44,890 nucleotides of DNA, taken from the NCBI GenBank assembly GCA_947166925.1, contig CAMVGD010000007.1, positions 1 through 44,890 on the forward strand, in the 5' to 3' direction. Origin of the DNA: an uncultured Clostridia bacterium. Lineage in GTDB: Bacteria > Bacillota > Clostridia > Christensenellales > CAG-138. Position 1 is the first letter of the stretch; every line of letters begins with the position of its first letter. Under the pieces are notes generated by a model that saw only the letters and a program-made list of their open reading frames with translations, made no database searches and was not told the DNA's origin. Shown in pieces: positions 23,237-32,898 of the stretch. The position numbers and the translations under genes were made by a program.

Positions 23237-23727
23237 TGGGTTTACCTCTTTGTAATGGATAAAGGTTTGTACCATCTCAGGCCGTCGTTCTCACGCATGT
23301 TCTCTCGAACCCCCGCATCCCGCCGGGCCGTCCAATGCTGTGAAGCGTTCAAGACGGAAGTATCATTCTGGTGTTACCTGAGATTGGTTATTCTGTTGTC
23401 AAGGTGGAGAGCTTTTGATTTTTGCCCCTCACCTATAACCGGCATGAGATTTCGATTTTTGAAAGCAAATTGGAAAAAATATTATTTGAGGGATATTCAG
23501 CGATCATGGGCAAAAATGGAGTATTGAATCGGGAGTTGTCCAATGCGTCTCGTGAGATGGCGTCTTTTCCGATGCTTTGTAGAATTAATATGCTAAAATG
23601 TGCTAAAAATGCTGCGCGACGCCCAAAATTGCATGGCTCACGAGGCAAACCCTTATACATTTTGGATTCGAATATGCAAAAGTGAAAATGTGTGTGCTAC
23701 AGTATGTGCTACGAAGGACAAAGAAGA
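23237..23727. other. right arm of the redox island, no convincing gene
   Basis: Lies between the parA start and the second att copy. It holds two TGTGCTAC arm-type motifs (23693-23700, 23705-23712) just inside the att core. Reading frames on either strand (for example a 75-codon frame at 23433-23660) show no recognisable domain. Confidence 0.5.
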
Positions 23728-23807
23728 AAAGCCCCGAAAACGCAGTGTTTTAGGGGCTTTTCTGGCGTGCCTGACACGATTCGAACGTGCGACCTACAGA
23801 GTCGGAG
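23728..23807 (-). repeat. att copy 2: terminator and 3' half of the intact tRNA-Arg
   Basis: Direct repeat of 14290-14369 (two mismatches in 80 bp). It forms the functional end of tRNA-Arg(CCG) and its terminator, so the 9.4 kb in between is bounded like an integrated element. Confidence 0.9.
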
Positions 23808-23839
23808 TCTGTCACTCTATCCAGCTGAGCTACAGGCAC
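23763..23839 (-). tRNA. tRNA-Arg(CCG)
   Basis: Complete 77-base cloverleaf with encoded CCA: acceptor GTGCCTG/CAGGCAC, D-arm GCTC...GAGT, anticodon stem ACAGA/TCTGT with loop CTCCGAC (anticodon CCG), and T-arm with GTTCGAATC. A terminator follows at 23730-23760. A clear promoter is not visible, because 32 bp upstream of the 5' end the sequence turns into another att-like core. Confidence 0.95.
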
Positions 23840-23842
23840 ATA

Positions 23843-24233
23843 TGCATAAAATCTTTATTTTTCAAGAACCGCAGACCTTCAGAGTCGGAGTCGCCAAAAT
23901 ACGAAACCCGGAAATGCCCTAAATATCTGGAAAAGTGCCTATTTTATGTCATTTCCGCCATTCCGTATTAGTCCGCATAAGTCCAATATGCACCCCATAA
24001 TCTAAACCGTGTGTGTTATTTGTGTGCTACTGGACAGGTCTATTCTGCCAGTCTTGAACCGTCAAATCTCGATCCTTCATGCCAACAATTTTCTGTTTCG
24101 TGATTGCAGATTATTAGCTTGTGGATTTAATTTCTCTCCTATCACTGAATGAATATCCGCAAGGCGGTATGACGCACATTTCAGGCTTATACTTTGCCAT
24201 TGCCTATGAGGTACTACGGAACAGTCGATAATA
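23843..24233. other. att-like core 3 and left arm of the defence island
   Basis: 23871-23891 (GCAGACCTTCAGAGTCGGAGT) closely resembles the anticodon-arm part of the tRNA-Arg att core. A TGTGCTAC motif follows at 24023-24030, 132 bases after the core, which is almost exactly the spacing on the left edge of the redox island. The rest contains no convincing gene. Confidence 0.55.
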
Positions 24234-27200
24234 TCAATGGAAAGACTCCAACCACATTTCAATCGATGGATCTATGATGTTGTTTAGCGCTTTCACGATC
24301 TTCTCTCTCTCCTTTGCTTCATCAATGCTTAACACGGGATGTCCATCATTATTCTTCAGATGCACCTGTGTTCCTTGCAAATATGCTTCTGCTCTGATCG
24401 GATCAGACATCTGCGGTCTGTCCCAACATTGAAGTTCATCGCAGATCCGCAATAGATATGCAAAGGGTTCCTCGGACAATGGAATTCTGAACTGCCGAAT
24501 TGTCACATTCCTTGCAAGCAGATTTCGAATGAAAGCGTCTGAATGGTTTTGATTGATATTATGTACTGCCAATGCAAATGCCGCTTCTTCTGTAAACTTT
24601 GACATGGTCGGCAGTGCTTGGTTTAGTTTTGTAACACCTTCTTTCAGTTTATTCAGCACAGGGCCAGGCTTCATTGGATTTGATGCTGCGCAGAGTGCAT
24701 TATAAACGCGCGAAACGTAATCATGTACAAGTGTTCGTTGGAACAGAAGGATCATAGCGCTACTGATACCGTGATCAAAATAACTACGCATACTGTTGGG
24801 GTATGAAAGCATGGTATAATACTCCAGTATGGGATTGTCTGTTCTTGTTTGTTCCATGCTCAATCCAACAGAACTACCGCGACCAGCAAATGCACGAAGT
24901 GCATTTATCAATTCCGCAAAGGTCAATGTGTGTCGGGTGTAGCAATGATGCTTGTTTTGCAGAGTTTCTTCATAATCTGCGTCTATAAGGTCCGGGAACA
25001 AATGATGGAGCGGAAAGCAGAAAATCTTTGCAAGCGCCTTGCAAGCACTTTGTGTTGTGTCGCCATCAATGCTTTTATCTAATGTGTCAAAAACATAACC
25101 GATATCATGGTACAATGTGGTGATACTCCAAATCGCCGCAAAACTTGTCGAATCCACATTCTTATGTTGAAATGCTGTCGAAATATCTGCAGAAGTTTCA
25201 TAAAGATACAGTCCTAACAACAAGACTTTGAACATGTGTGCTAAATGATCTCTGTATTGTTGATAGTATTTTCCACTATGTTCAAATGATGAAAGCAACA
25301 TATAGTCAGGCATGAGTCCCCATTCTGGATGATTTTTCCAAATCCTTTCCATCAAGTGGTAAGATTCACGCACCCGTACACTTTCATCCCCACAAAGCGC
25401 GCTTTTGAGATCCTGCTCTGTGAATTCGTTCTCTGGTTCTCCCATCACCATATTGAACAAATTTGATACGCTAGCCCAAGCAATCAGCTGCTCATTTATA
25501 CCGTCAATTGCGGATGGGCTTTTAAACGAATTGCGACCATGGGAGGGATTGCAGCGGTTCTCCAAAAGCATCTGCTTCACATTGATCGGCAATTCTCCAT
25601 CTATACCAAAGCCCGAGGATTTCGTACTGACAAAATAATATATTACATTGCTCTCGTCGCCGGTCTGTGTGTTTTCTATACCGTCCAACAACTTTGATAG
25701 CGGAACATCATCTAATGAAACATGACATTCAACAGTCTGTTTTCCCTTCTTTTCAGCAGTCAGTAATGTCTTATAGTCGAAGAGAAACGGGCAGTTTTCG
25801 GAACACTTACAAGGAACCTTTTCCGTAATTTTAATTTTGTTAAAGCGGCTGTTGATTTCGTCAAGTTTGTATCGAATGATGGTTAGCAGATCCTTTTTTT
25901 CGCGCGGATCTTCTCCGATGACATCAATTTGTATATAACGATCCGCTATATCGTCAAACAAACGAACTAATGCATTAGCAGAACGATAGGACAAATACGC
26001 CCCCTTCCTCCAGCATTGTTTGACGCCGTTTTCTGTCACAAGAAACTGATTCGCAGATACAATAAACCTAGTCATCACACCGGCAGGCAAAAAATCATAT
26101 TCGTATCGTAAAGAGAGGGCATCTGATTTTTTATAGGTTGTTTTCAGATCAATGGATTGATTATTCAGAAGCTCCGCGACCAGATACGAATCCTGATCAA
26201 TTCTGAATGCAAGTTGAAATTTTGCCATCAAATTGAGCAGGTGCTGATAGTATTCCGGTGGATACTTCTTTTTGTCCTTCCAAATGGCGGATAGACCGCT
26301 TGTCAGAAGGACACCGTTTTTTCCTTTCAATGAACGTTCCTGCTCATCTAAGACCTTATAGACTGCATCGGTACCCCACTCTGAAGATAAAATGACCAGG
26401 TTCTTAAGCAGCGGATCATCATGATAATACAGAACTATCCCCAAATCATGCAAATATTTGATCAAGCTAAGGGCTTCTTCTTCGTCTTGAATACCATTGT
26501 TTTCGCAAATGGTCAGATATGTTGAATAGGATATACTTTCCTTTCGGTTTGCCTCCCGTTCAATCTCTCTTCGAACATCCATCCATGGTTTCAGCCATTT
26601 CATGTGCATGAGCGGAAGCTCGGCTGCGGTTTTTTTGATAAGATTTCGAAGTTTTGCGATATTTGCGTTATCCTTGCAGCTGACATACATAATGTCCTGT
26701 ATCTGCGGGTATTTTGACCGATATTCATCTATGTCAATTCTCTCAATGCGACCGATACCGTTATCACACTTATTAACCGCAATGATAATCGGGCTGTCAT
26801 CCGCCAAGCTCTGAATGGTCCGAAGCCAGTAATCAATGCGACCATACTCTTTCTCAGCCAATACGTCCCATACCAGCAAATAAAGTGATCTTTTCGTGAG
26901 AAAGAATTGATGTGTCGAATGATAAATCTCCTGTCCGCCAAAGTCCCAAATATTCAACCGTATATCATTCTTTCCCCATCTGAAATTCCATTTAGAGATA
27001 TTGATCCCTTCAGTCGACTGCTCTTCGTCATACCTGTTTTCCACTAAACGTTTCAACAGGCTTGACTTTCCCACATGCCCCTGCCCGACAATGATCATTT
27101 TAGACTCATTGAAATACTCTTTTGGCACGTTTGACTGCTGTCCAAGTACATACCGAATAATCTCCTGTGCGGATTGACGGAGGATTTCAGGCGGTAAGGA

Positions 27201-27929
27201 TTTCGCAAGCGGAGTAGAATCAATAATCAGATGCTTCAAATTTGGTAAACTTGCGATAGCATCTGGCAAAGATGCAAGTTTTGATCCGAACACAGATAAT
27301 GTCTCAAGTTTTTCAAGCTGATTAATTTGGTCAGGCAATGTTATAAACTCAGAATTCGCCAGATATGCTTTCTTTAAATTCACAAGTGAAACGAAACTTG
27401 GTGACAGTTGTTTCCCCCGACACGTGAACCCTATTTCTTTAATGGACGGAATCAAAAGAGTTTTAGGAATCTGCGAGAAACCGCAGTCGTAGATATCTAG
27501 ATAACACAGATTCGGCAGATCAAGGGGGCTGTCCCCTGTAATTCGACAAGAAAGGCCAGTCATGCTGAATACCTGTAAGTTTTTTAGTCTCTCAATTTTT
27601 CGCGAAATGAAGGATATAGTATTTTCTTTCCTTCCGTGTATCTCTTGTGTGCCTACATTATTCCCAATATACAGTATACGCAGATCCGTTAACTCCCACA
27701 ATTCCTGTGGTAGTTCCGATAATCCACAACAAGAAAGATCCAATGCTTGCCAATGGTTTTCCTTTGCATCACATATAAGTTCTTGAATTTGTGCTTTGTA
27801 AAACAAGGCATCATAGTTCCTGTGGTAGGGAAGAAACTTCTCGTAATCCTTACCGAATACTTCTGCGGCGTGATGCTTCAACGGATCAAATTGTGTGCTG
27901 TTTTCTACGGGACTCCAAAGGTTAAACAT
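24234..27929 (-). CDS. LRR-Roc-COR GTPase with C-terminal HD domain (Roco-HD)
   Basis: Protein of 1231 residues. About 50-250 are leucine-rich repeats (DLSCCGLSELPQELWEL-type). About 275-445 are a Roc GTPase: P-loop GQGHVGKSS (282-290), switch-2 WDFGGQE (328-334) and specificity motif NKCD (386-389). About 450-680 form a COR domain (EWGTDAVYKVLD... region). A Cys-rich patch CKCSENC lies near 707-713. The C-terminal third carries an HD-type metal-dependent phosphohydrolase domain: YRDHLAH near 892, LYHDIGY with His941-Asp942, SYFDHGISSAMIL with His1053, and the closing LLRICDELQ Asp. The start at 27929 follows AGGAGGT; the ATG at 27986 lacks one. Roco proteins are nucleotide-switch dimers; coupling one to a nucleotide- or nucleic-acid-hydrolysing HD domain suggests a sensor-effector such as an NLR-like defence protein. 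That is inference from architecture and from the Hachiman operon next door. Confidence 0.8.
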   Translation of the reverse strand: MFNLWSPVENSTQFDPLKHHAAEVFGKDYEKFLPYHRNYDALFYKAQIQELICDAKENHWQALDLSCCGLSELPQELWELTDLRILYIGNNVGTQEIHGRKENTISFISRKIERLKNLQVFSMTGLSCRITGDSPLDLPNLCYLDIYDCGFSQIPKTLLIPSIKEIGFTCRGKQLSPSFVSLVNLKKAYLANSEFITLPDQINQLEKLETLSVFGSKLASLPDAIASLPNLKHLIIDSTPLAKSLPPEILRQSAQEIIRYVLGQQSNVPKEYFNESKMIIVGQGHVGKSSLLKRLVENRYDEEQSTEGINISKWNFRWGKNDIRLNIWDFGGQEIYHSTHQFFLTKRSLYLLVWDVLAEKEYGRIDYWLRTIQSLADDSPIIIAVNKCDNGIGRIERIDIDEYRSKYPQIQDIMYVSCKDNANIAKLRNLIKKTAAELPLMHMKWLKPWMDVRREIEREANRKESISYSTYLTICENNGIQDEEEALSLIKYLHDLGIVLYYHDDPLLKNLVILSSEWGTDAVYKVLDEQERSLKGKNGVLLTSGLSAIWKDKKKYPPEYYQHLLNLMAKFQLAFRIDQDSYLVAELLNNQSIDLKTTYKKSDALSLRYEYDFLPAGVMTRFIVSANQFLVTENGVKQCWRKGAYLSYRSANALVRLFDDIADRYIQIDVIGEDPREKKDLLTIIRYKLDEINSRFNKIKITEKVPCKCSENCPFLFDYKTLLTAEKKGKQTVECHVSLDDVPLSKLLDGIENTQTGDESNVIYYFVSTKSSGFGIDGELPINVKQMLLENRCNPSHGRNSFKSPSAIDGINEQLIAWASVSNLFNMVMGEPENEFTEQDLKSALCGDESVRVRESYHLMERIWKNHPEWGLMPDYMLLSSFEHSGKYYQQYRDHLAHMFKVLLLGLYLYETSADISTAFQHKNVDSTSFAAIWSITTLYHDIGYVFDTLDKSIDGDTTQSACKALAKIFCFPLHHLFPDLIDADYEETLQNKHHCYTRHTLTFAELINALRAFAGRGSSVGLSMEQTRTDNPILEYYTMLSYPNSMRSYFDHGISSAMILLFQRTLVHDYVSRVYNALCAASNPMKPGPVLNKLKEGVTKLNQALPTMSKFTEEAAFALAVHNINQNHSDAFIRNLLARNVTIRQFRIPLSEEPFAYLLRICDELQCWDRPQMSDPIRAEAYLQGTQVHLKNNDGHPVLSIDEAKEREKIVKALNNIIDPSIEMWLESFH

Positions 27930-29039
27930 CTTGCACCTCCTGTTGCAATTCAAATGATATTTGTGTTTCAATCGATGTGTTGTCATACAATTTCAATTCA
28001 ATGTCCTTCCTTATTATCCGTGTATTAGATAGGACTGACATATATAAAACACCACACTGGTATAAAATAGCCATTGCTGTCGAAAAAAGTTTTTATTTAA
28101 TTTCTTGACCTATGCGAGAAATGCGATTTAACAAATCTAATATAATAGTTTTTCCAATAAACCGTATCCTTTGTCCTCAAGCTTAGGAAAACCACGCTGG
28201 ATATTTAGATTACAATAGTTAGAATTCATCTATCAAAATAGTAACTTCATCTCTTACATGCCCTATAGACATCAAAACCAACCCAGTAATCGACAAAAAG
28301 TTTGCCCTAAAACATAGAGTAACCATCAGAAAAATTGGTGCACATTTTTAGATATAGGATAGAAATACCGTCTACGGTTGGTTGACCGCATGCGATGTAA
28401 TTTTTACCTTGATATCCCCGTTGTTTCGACTGCTGGGCTTTTCGGGAATGTTCATTTAAGTTGCCTGGAATCAAACAAGGGTTTCATATAACATATTGTA
28501 AAACTCTTTGTCCTCTTTAATCCGCAATACGCAATTATTACAGATTTGATTCATGCAACATCACAAAAACTGATTATTCCACCTTTCGTGTTTACTTGGG
28601 TACTCGCATCTAAGTTGCAATTCACATTCTTAATTACAACTGAAAAAAGGTCGGGGGTCGAATAAAGCGCCAGTCTATACCCCTTCGTATAGCCGGAAAG
28701 CTGGCAGTCTCATTGACAATTTTCGAAGTCCACTGCTACGCCGCTCCATATACCTCGTGCGATGAAATAGGTCAGCAATGATAGAGCTTCGACACTCGGA
28801 CTTAATCTTGTTGAAAATCCTATTATGACCGATTTGCCAAACAGGAGGATAAAAGGCGGCTGATCGGTTCAGTCAACCGTTTTTTAAAGTGTCCACTTTT
28901 GGGGTCTAGGTCATCATTATTATTATCTAATCACAACTGTTTGCTATAAAAGATTAGCCGTATAGTCAATTCAAGGGCTCAACCCAAAGAAACGAAGATT
29001 AGAACTTATCCATCAATCCTATCTGCAATATTAATGCAA
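27930..29039. other. 1.1-kb AT-rich intergenic region with decayed sequence
   Basis: No gene found on either strand. Near 28886-28912 the sequence AAAGTGTCCACTTTTGGGG resembles the terminal repeats of IS3-group elements, and GC-richer patches at 28650-28870 suggest remnants of inserted DNA. The left part holds the leader of the Roco-HD gene. Confidence 0.5.
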
Positions 29040-32000
29040 CTAATCTTTACATAAACCTTTAATCCGTTCAGAGAAAAATGTTGGATAATCTACGAGGATT
29101 TCCAGTATCTCCTCTTTATGTCTCTTTATGATACGCACAATAAAGTCAGTCGTTATTTCGCTATTTCCGATTATTTCAGCAAGCAGATCGGCAAGGTACC
29201 TATCGTTAAAGACCTTTTCACATATTGAAACAGCTGTTTCAGTTTTAACCCCATATTTTACCCTCCTCTGTAGTAGAAGCATATATCTCAGGACGTTTGA
29301 GGATTCTTCATCATTGTTTTTGATAACATCAATAATATTACCTATAAAGAAACTCAATTCATATGAAATGTACTTGCTGCAAATATCTTCAAGGTCCATA
29401 ATTGGCAAAGATGTTATTTCACTCATTCCATTAAAGGCAACCCCAGTAATCCACATCTTCGTGATATCCTGAAAACAACTCTGCCCTTTCTTGACCGAAT
29501 GAGTTGACGTATAGAAGGAAATAATCATATCAAATAACTGTTCATTGGAGCAGTACTGCAATATAAGCTGATTATCTACAACCCACTTTTCAATTTCCAA
29601 AGATAGATCAATGCCTATCATGGTTCTGGCGAATTTTTGAACTTGATAAGGGTATAGTTTACTTATCTTCAACGCAATGACATTAAAGACCTTCTCCAGT
29701 AATTCTTTCTCATGTTCATTTGCCAGATAGTATGCTAGCGTATTTTTGCAAATATCACTTACTATTCCCTCTTTATCTACATACTCCGTATTTGAAAAAA
29801 CAAAGCACAAATAGTTCTCGATTGTTTCTAGGGTTCTTTTTCGAGTTGTTATTGCTTCTATAAAGCTATCGATGTTTTTCTCCGGATACATCTTATGAAT
29901 ATGATTGATATACTGTACAGGCCACCCTGGTTCGGAGTAATGATCAATAATGTATTGTACAGTCGTTTCTCCATGTATAGTAGTTTGATAATCTATTGCT
30001 ATTCCTTGAACCAACGTAAGTATGGCACTTCCACAAGGTTCTGCGGCGTTGCTATCAAACATCTTAATACAATCCCGCCACTTGTAAACGCCTCGGTTTC
30101 TTATGTTGTTTCTATTATCGAACAGTTCTGGATCCGTAACGATAATACTTCCCTCCGTATGCATTCCCGAGCGCGCAGTTCTGCCTATTAAATTTTGAAA
30201 GCTTCGAACATGCATTTTATTTTTCGCAACTCTCATGCTCGTCATAAATAGGTACTTTATAGGGATGTTTACTCCCTGTGCAAGTGTAGTAGTGCAGATA
30301 ACAACGTTGAGAGCTTTCGATCGAAATGCATACTCAATGGCTAGACGCAACCCATTTGGCATATTAGAATAATGTGGCAAAATACCCAAATGACATGCTA
30401 CCGTATAGGGATGCTCCTCTCCGTAATACTCAGACATCAATTTGGCCAGTCGTTTCAGCTCCGCAGTATCACTATTTGATAGTATTCTGGCAAGATGATA
30501 ATCTCGATCCTTTAATTCAATGGCTCTCTTTATTACCTTATGGACTGAACTGGTCCGCCCAACAAAAATTGCTGACGCACCGTTTGAAGATAGTTTATTT
30601 GCGTAATACAATGCAATATCCTGTGCATCGGATAATTCAGGAAAAAAACGCTGATTTCTTTCATTACGCAGTTTTTTAATCTCCACAACATCTATGCTGC
30701 GGGGGATAAAGAAGTCTTCTTGCGCTGAATCATCCGAATAATAGTGAATATCTTTTGTCGCTGATGTAAAGCCTATTGTTTTAGGCGTTGCCAGAATTTT
30801 TGAATCAGAGGCTAAAACGCCTAAATCATCAAACAACCATTCTTGAATCTGTTCAGCATTCGACAGTACCGCAGAAAGAAGAACGATTTGATCTTTCCAT
30901 GTAATGTGATCCTTTATCTCTGTAATCAACAGTTCGTAGATAGCTCCTCGACTCGCATCATCAAACATATGGCTCTCATCAAAAATAAACAGTCCGATTT
31001 CATTCAAAAATCCTGCTTGATGGTGAATAATATAACTCAATTTTTCAGGAGTACAAATCAGTATTCTTGATTTCGAGGCATCTAAAAAATCTAAAGAAAA
31101 GTCATCCTCAAGAACATCAGAAAACTGGTTGATAGATGATTCATCTCCAAACGCAAGGCTCATTTCGCTTGCTATTTCATTGCACAGTGCTCGAAGCGGA
31201 GCAACTATTATCGCAGTATTTGTCCTTTCTGACGCAAAAGATGAACGAATAATTAATTCGATGCTTTTTGTTTTCCCAACGCCCGTTGGTAACTGTACTA
31301 TTGCATTTTGACCACGTAGTATGCCCTTTTCCCCAATAAGTTGCTGTGCCGGCCAAAGCATTTTGGGGGCATTTGAACTTTTTAAATAATCCGACCACAG
31401 AGATTGATCCAGCTCTGAATACTTTGGCAAGAGATTCCAAGAGGATTTAGATAATGCTGTTTTTACAATTGCGCATAGGATATCCACATAGTAAATCTCC
31501 ATAGGGCTATTGCTTTCATAAATCTCATATCGGTACAGGGATAATTGCTTTTCTATGGTTACCTTTCCTTTTCCCGAAGAAAAATACTTTAGCAAATAGT
31601 TGCAAACTTTCTCGTCTGAAAAATCATCTTTTGCAAGTATAAACTCATGATTCAACAAAAGATACCCAAGAAAGTAACCCGTGATTTTTTGTGGAGTATT
31701 AGATTCATGATTTCTTCTTTTATAAAGTTCTGCACATAAGACTTTTGCGCTTCCGAAGTCGCCAGAAAGGAAATAAGCCGCAGCCCCCGATGTTAGAAAA
31801 TCTATATCGTACATGGTACGATCTTTGGAACCTACTGCCGCATCAAAATACTGTGCCGTCGCTGTTAGTAGAGAAGCAAATTCTTCCCTGTCTGCGGGAT
31901 TGTTCTCAATGATACTTTCTGCGTATCTAGAAAGTATGTAAACAACAGGATAAGATAGTTCATTCGAGTTTAGTGGAAACTTTGGATACTCATATGGGGG

Positions 32001-32075
32001 AGTATCATATTCAACCAATTTGGCCTTTGCCTTTTGGTATTTGAGCATTTTATCTGAAATGGTTGAAAAGATCAT
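29040..32075 (-). CDS. hamB: Hachiman helicase HamB
   Basis: Superfamily 2 DExH helicase of 1011 residues. A helical N-terminal region of about 240 residues precedes the helicase core. Walker A is LPTGVGKTK (262-270), motif II DESH (366-369), motif III SAV (401-403), motif V TTTLAQGVNIP (595-605) and motif VI QNLIGRTARSG (627-637). The C-terminal 370 residues are helical and unassigned. The ATG at 32075 overlaps the hamA stop as ATGA and has GAGAGGTG upstream; a GTG nine bases earlier is less likely. In Hachiman systems HamB is an ATP-driven DNA-sensing helicase that holds HamA in check and licenses its nuclease when infected or damaged DNA is met. Same family, order and overlap are seen here. 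Confidence 0.85.
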   Translation of the reverse strand: MIFSTISDKMLKYQKAKAKLVEYDTPPYEYPKFPLNSNELSYPVVYILSRYAESIIENNPADREEFASLLTATAQYFDAAVGSKDRTMYDIDFLTSGAAAYFLSGDFGSAKVLCAELYKRRNHESNTPQKITGYFLGYLLLNHEFILAKDDFSDEKVCNYLLKYFSSGKGKVTIEKQLSLYRYEIYESNSPMEIYYVDILCAIVKTALSKSSWNLLPKYSELDQSLWSDYLKSSNAPKMLWPAQQLIGEKGILRGQNAIVQLPTGVGKTKSIELIIRSSFASERTNTAIIVAPLRALCNEIASEMSLAFGDESSINQFSDVLEDDFSLDFLDASKSRILICTPEKLSYIIHHQAGFLNEIGLFIFDESHMFDDASRGAIYELLITEIKDHITWKDQIVLLSAVLSNAEQIQEWLFDDLGVLASDSKILATPKTIGFTSATKDIHYYSDDSAQEDFFIPRSIDVVEIKKLRNERNQRFFPELSDAQDIALYYANKLSSNGASAIFVGRTSSVHKVIKRAIELKDRDYHLARILSNSDTAELKRLAKLMSEYYGEEHPYTVACHLGILPHYSNMPNGLRLAIEYAFRSKALNVVICTTTLAQGVNIPIKYLFMTSMRVAKNKMHVRSFQNLIGRTARSGMHTEGSIIVTDPELFDNRNNIRNRGVYKWRDCIKMFDSNAAEPCGSAILTLVQGIAIDYQTTIHGETTVQYIIDHYSEPGWPVQYINHIHKMYPEKNIDSFIEAITTRKRTLETIENYLCFVFSNTEYVDKEGIVSDICKNTLAYYLANEHEKELLEKVFNVIALKISKLYPYQVQKFARTMIGIDLSLEIEKWVVDNQLILQYCSNEQLFDMIISFYTSTHSVKKGQSCFQDITKMWITGVAFNGMSEITSLPIMDLEDICSKYISYELSFFIGNIIDVIKNNDEESSNVLRYMLLLQRRVKYGVKTETAVSICEKVFNDRYLADLLAEIIGNSEITTDFIVRIIKRHKEEILEILVDYPTFFSERIKGLCKD

Positions 32076-32881
32076 TTTGTGCACCTCTCGAATACTTTAT
32101 GCGCCAAAGACATCAAATCTTTCCCATGCACATAGAACACATATTGTCCTGTCTTCAATTCTAAATCTGATCCATTAATTCCAACAATCACATGATTATT
32201 GACGGACGGCAAACTGGATATTGCCGCACCGACATATAACACCTTGTATGGTTTCTCTACTTTTTGCTGAAATCTGGCTATATTCTGTGCTTCATCGCTC
32301 TTTCCCATGGAACGAAGTGTCTTTCGATAATAATCCAACGTAAGTGAAAGACGATATTCGTCCTTTTTTGAATCTTTGACAGCATCCTTAATTGCTTTAC
32401 ATGCTTCTTTTGAGGTCAAACGTGCCTTTACTTCTATTGCTACAAGTTTGTCTTTGATATTTGGTTGACTTGCTCCCTCAAAATACTTGTATGCAATAAT
32501 GTCTGTACCGTGCTCAGAACTGTTTTTTCCGGAACGATTGTATTGTTTACAGCGCGGAACTTCATAGTTTAGAACAAATTGAAATAAATCTGCGAATAAG
32601 ATTTCACTAATATCATTAGAACGCGCAGTTGATCCAAGAGGTTCTTCTTTTTGCGGAACAATGAATTTGTGAAGGTATTCCTCGACAGTAAGTTCGTTTA
32701 GCGTAGCACCTTCTATCAATTCATCATCCGTCAGATAGTGTCTCCTAATATGCAGTGCCCAATCGTCAAAGATATTGTCGTTAATTTCATAAGATAGTCT
32801 AAAGCAGAACAATGGATAATTATCTTCAAAAACCACTCCGTCTTCTTTTACTATCCAATTGATATATTGTGGTTTATTCAT
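32072..32881 (-). CDS. hamA: Hachiman nuclease HamA (DUF1837)
   Basis: Protein of 269 residues of the DUF1837/HamA family. A PD-(D/E)xK-type active site is visible: Glu93 in SNDISEILFADLF, Asp127 in SEHGTDIIAY, and Glu150-Val-Lys152 in LVAIEVKARLT. No membrane segment. HamA is the effector of Hachiman, degrading DNA after release by HamB and stopping phage growth, usually at the expense of the cell. The gene starts 17 bases after the HNH-like gene and is translationally coupled to hamB. All three genes share one promoter by spacing. Confidence 0.8.
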   Translation of the reverse strand: MNKPQYINWIVKEDGVVFEDNYPLFCFRLSYEINDNIFDDWALHIRRHYLTDDELIEGATLNELTVEEYLHKFIVPQKEEPLGSTARSNDISEILFADLFQFVLNYEVPRCKQYNRSGKNSSEHGTDIIAYKYFEGASQPNIKDKLVAIEVKARLTSKEACKAIKDAVKDSKKDEYRLSLTLDYYRKTLRSMGKSDEAQNIARFQQKVEKPYKVLYVGAAISSLPSVNNHVIVGINGSDLELKTGQYVFYVHGKDLMSLAHKVFERCTK

Positions 32882-32898
32882 ATTATATCATTCTTGAA

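Noticed and set aside
23433..23660. 75-codon minus-strand frame near the second att copy
   Set aside because: Composition and lack of start signals make it likely to be chance.
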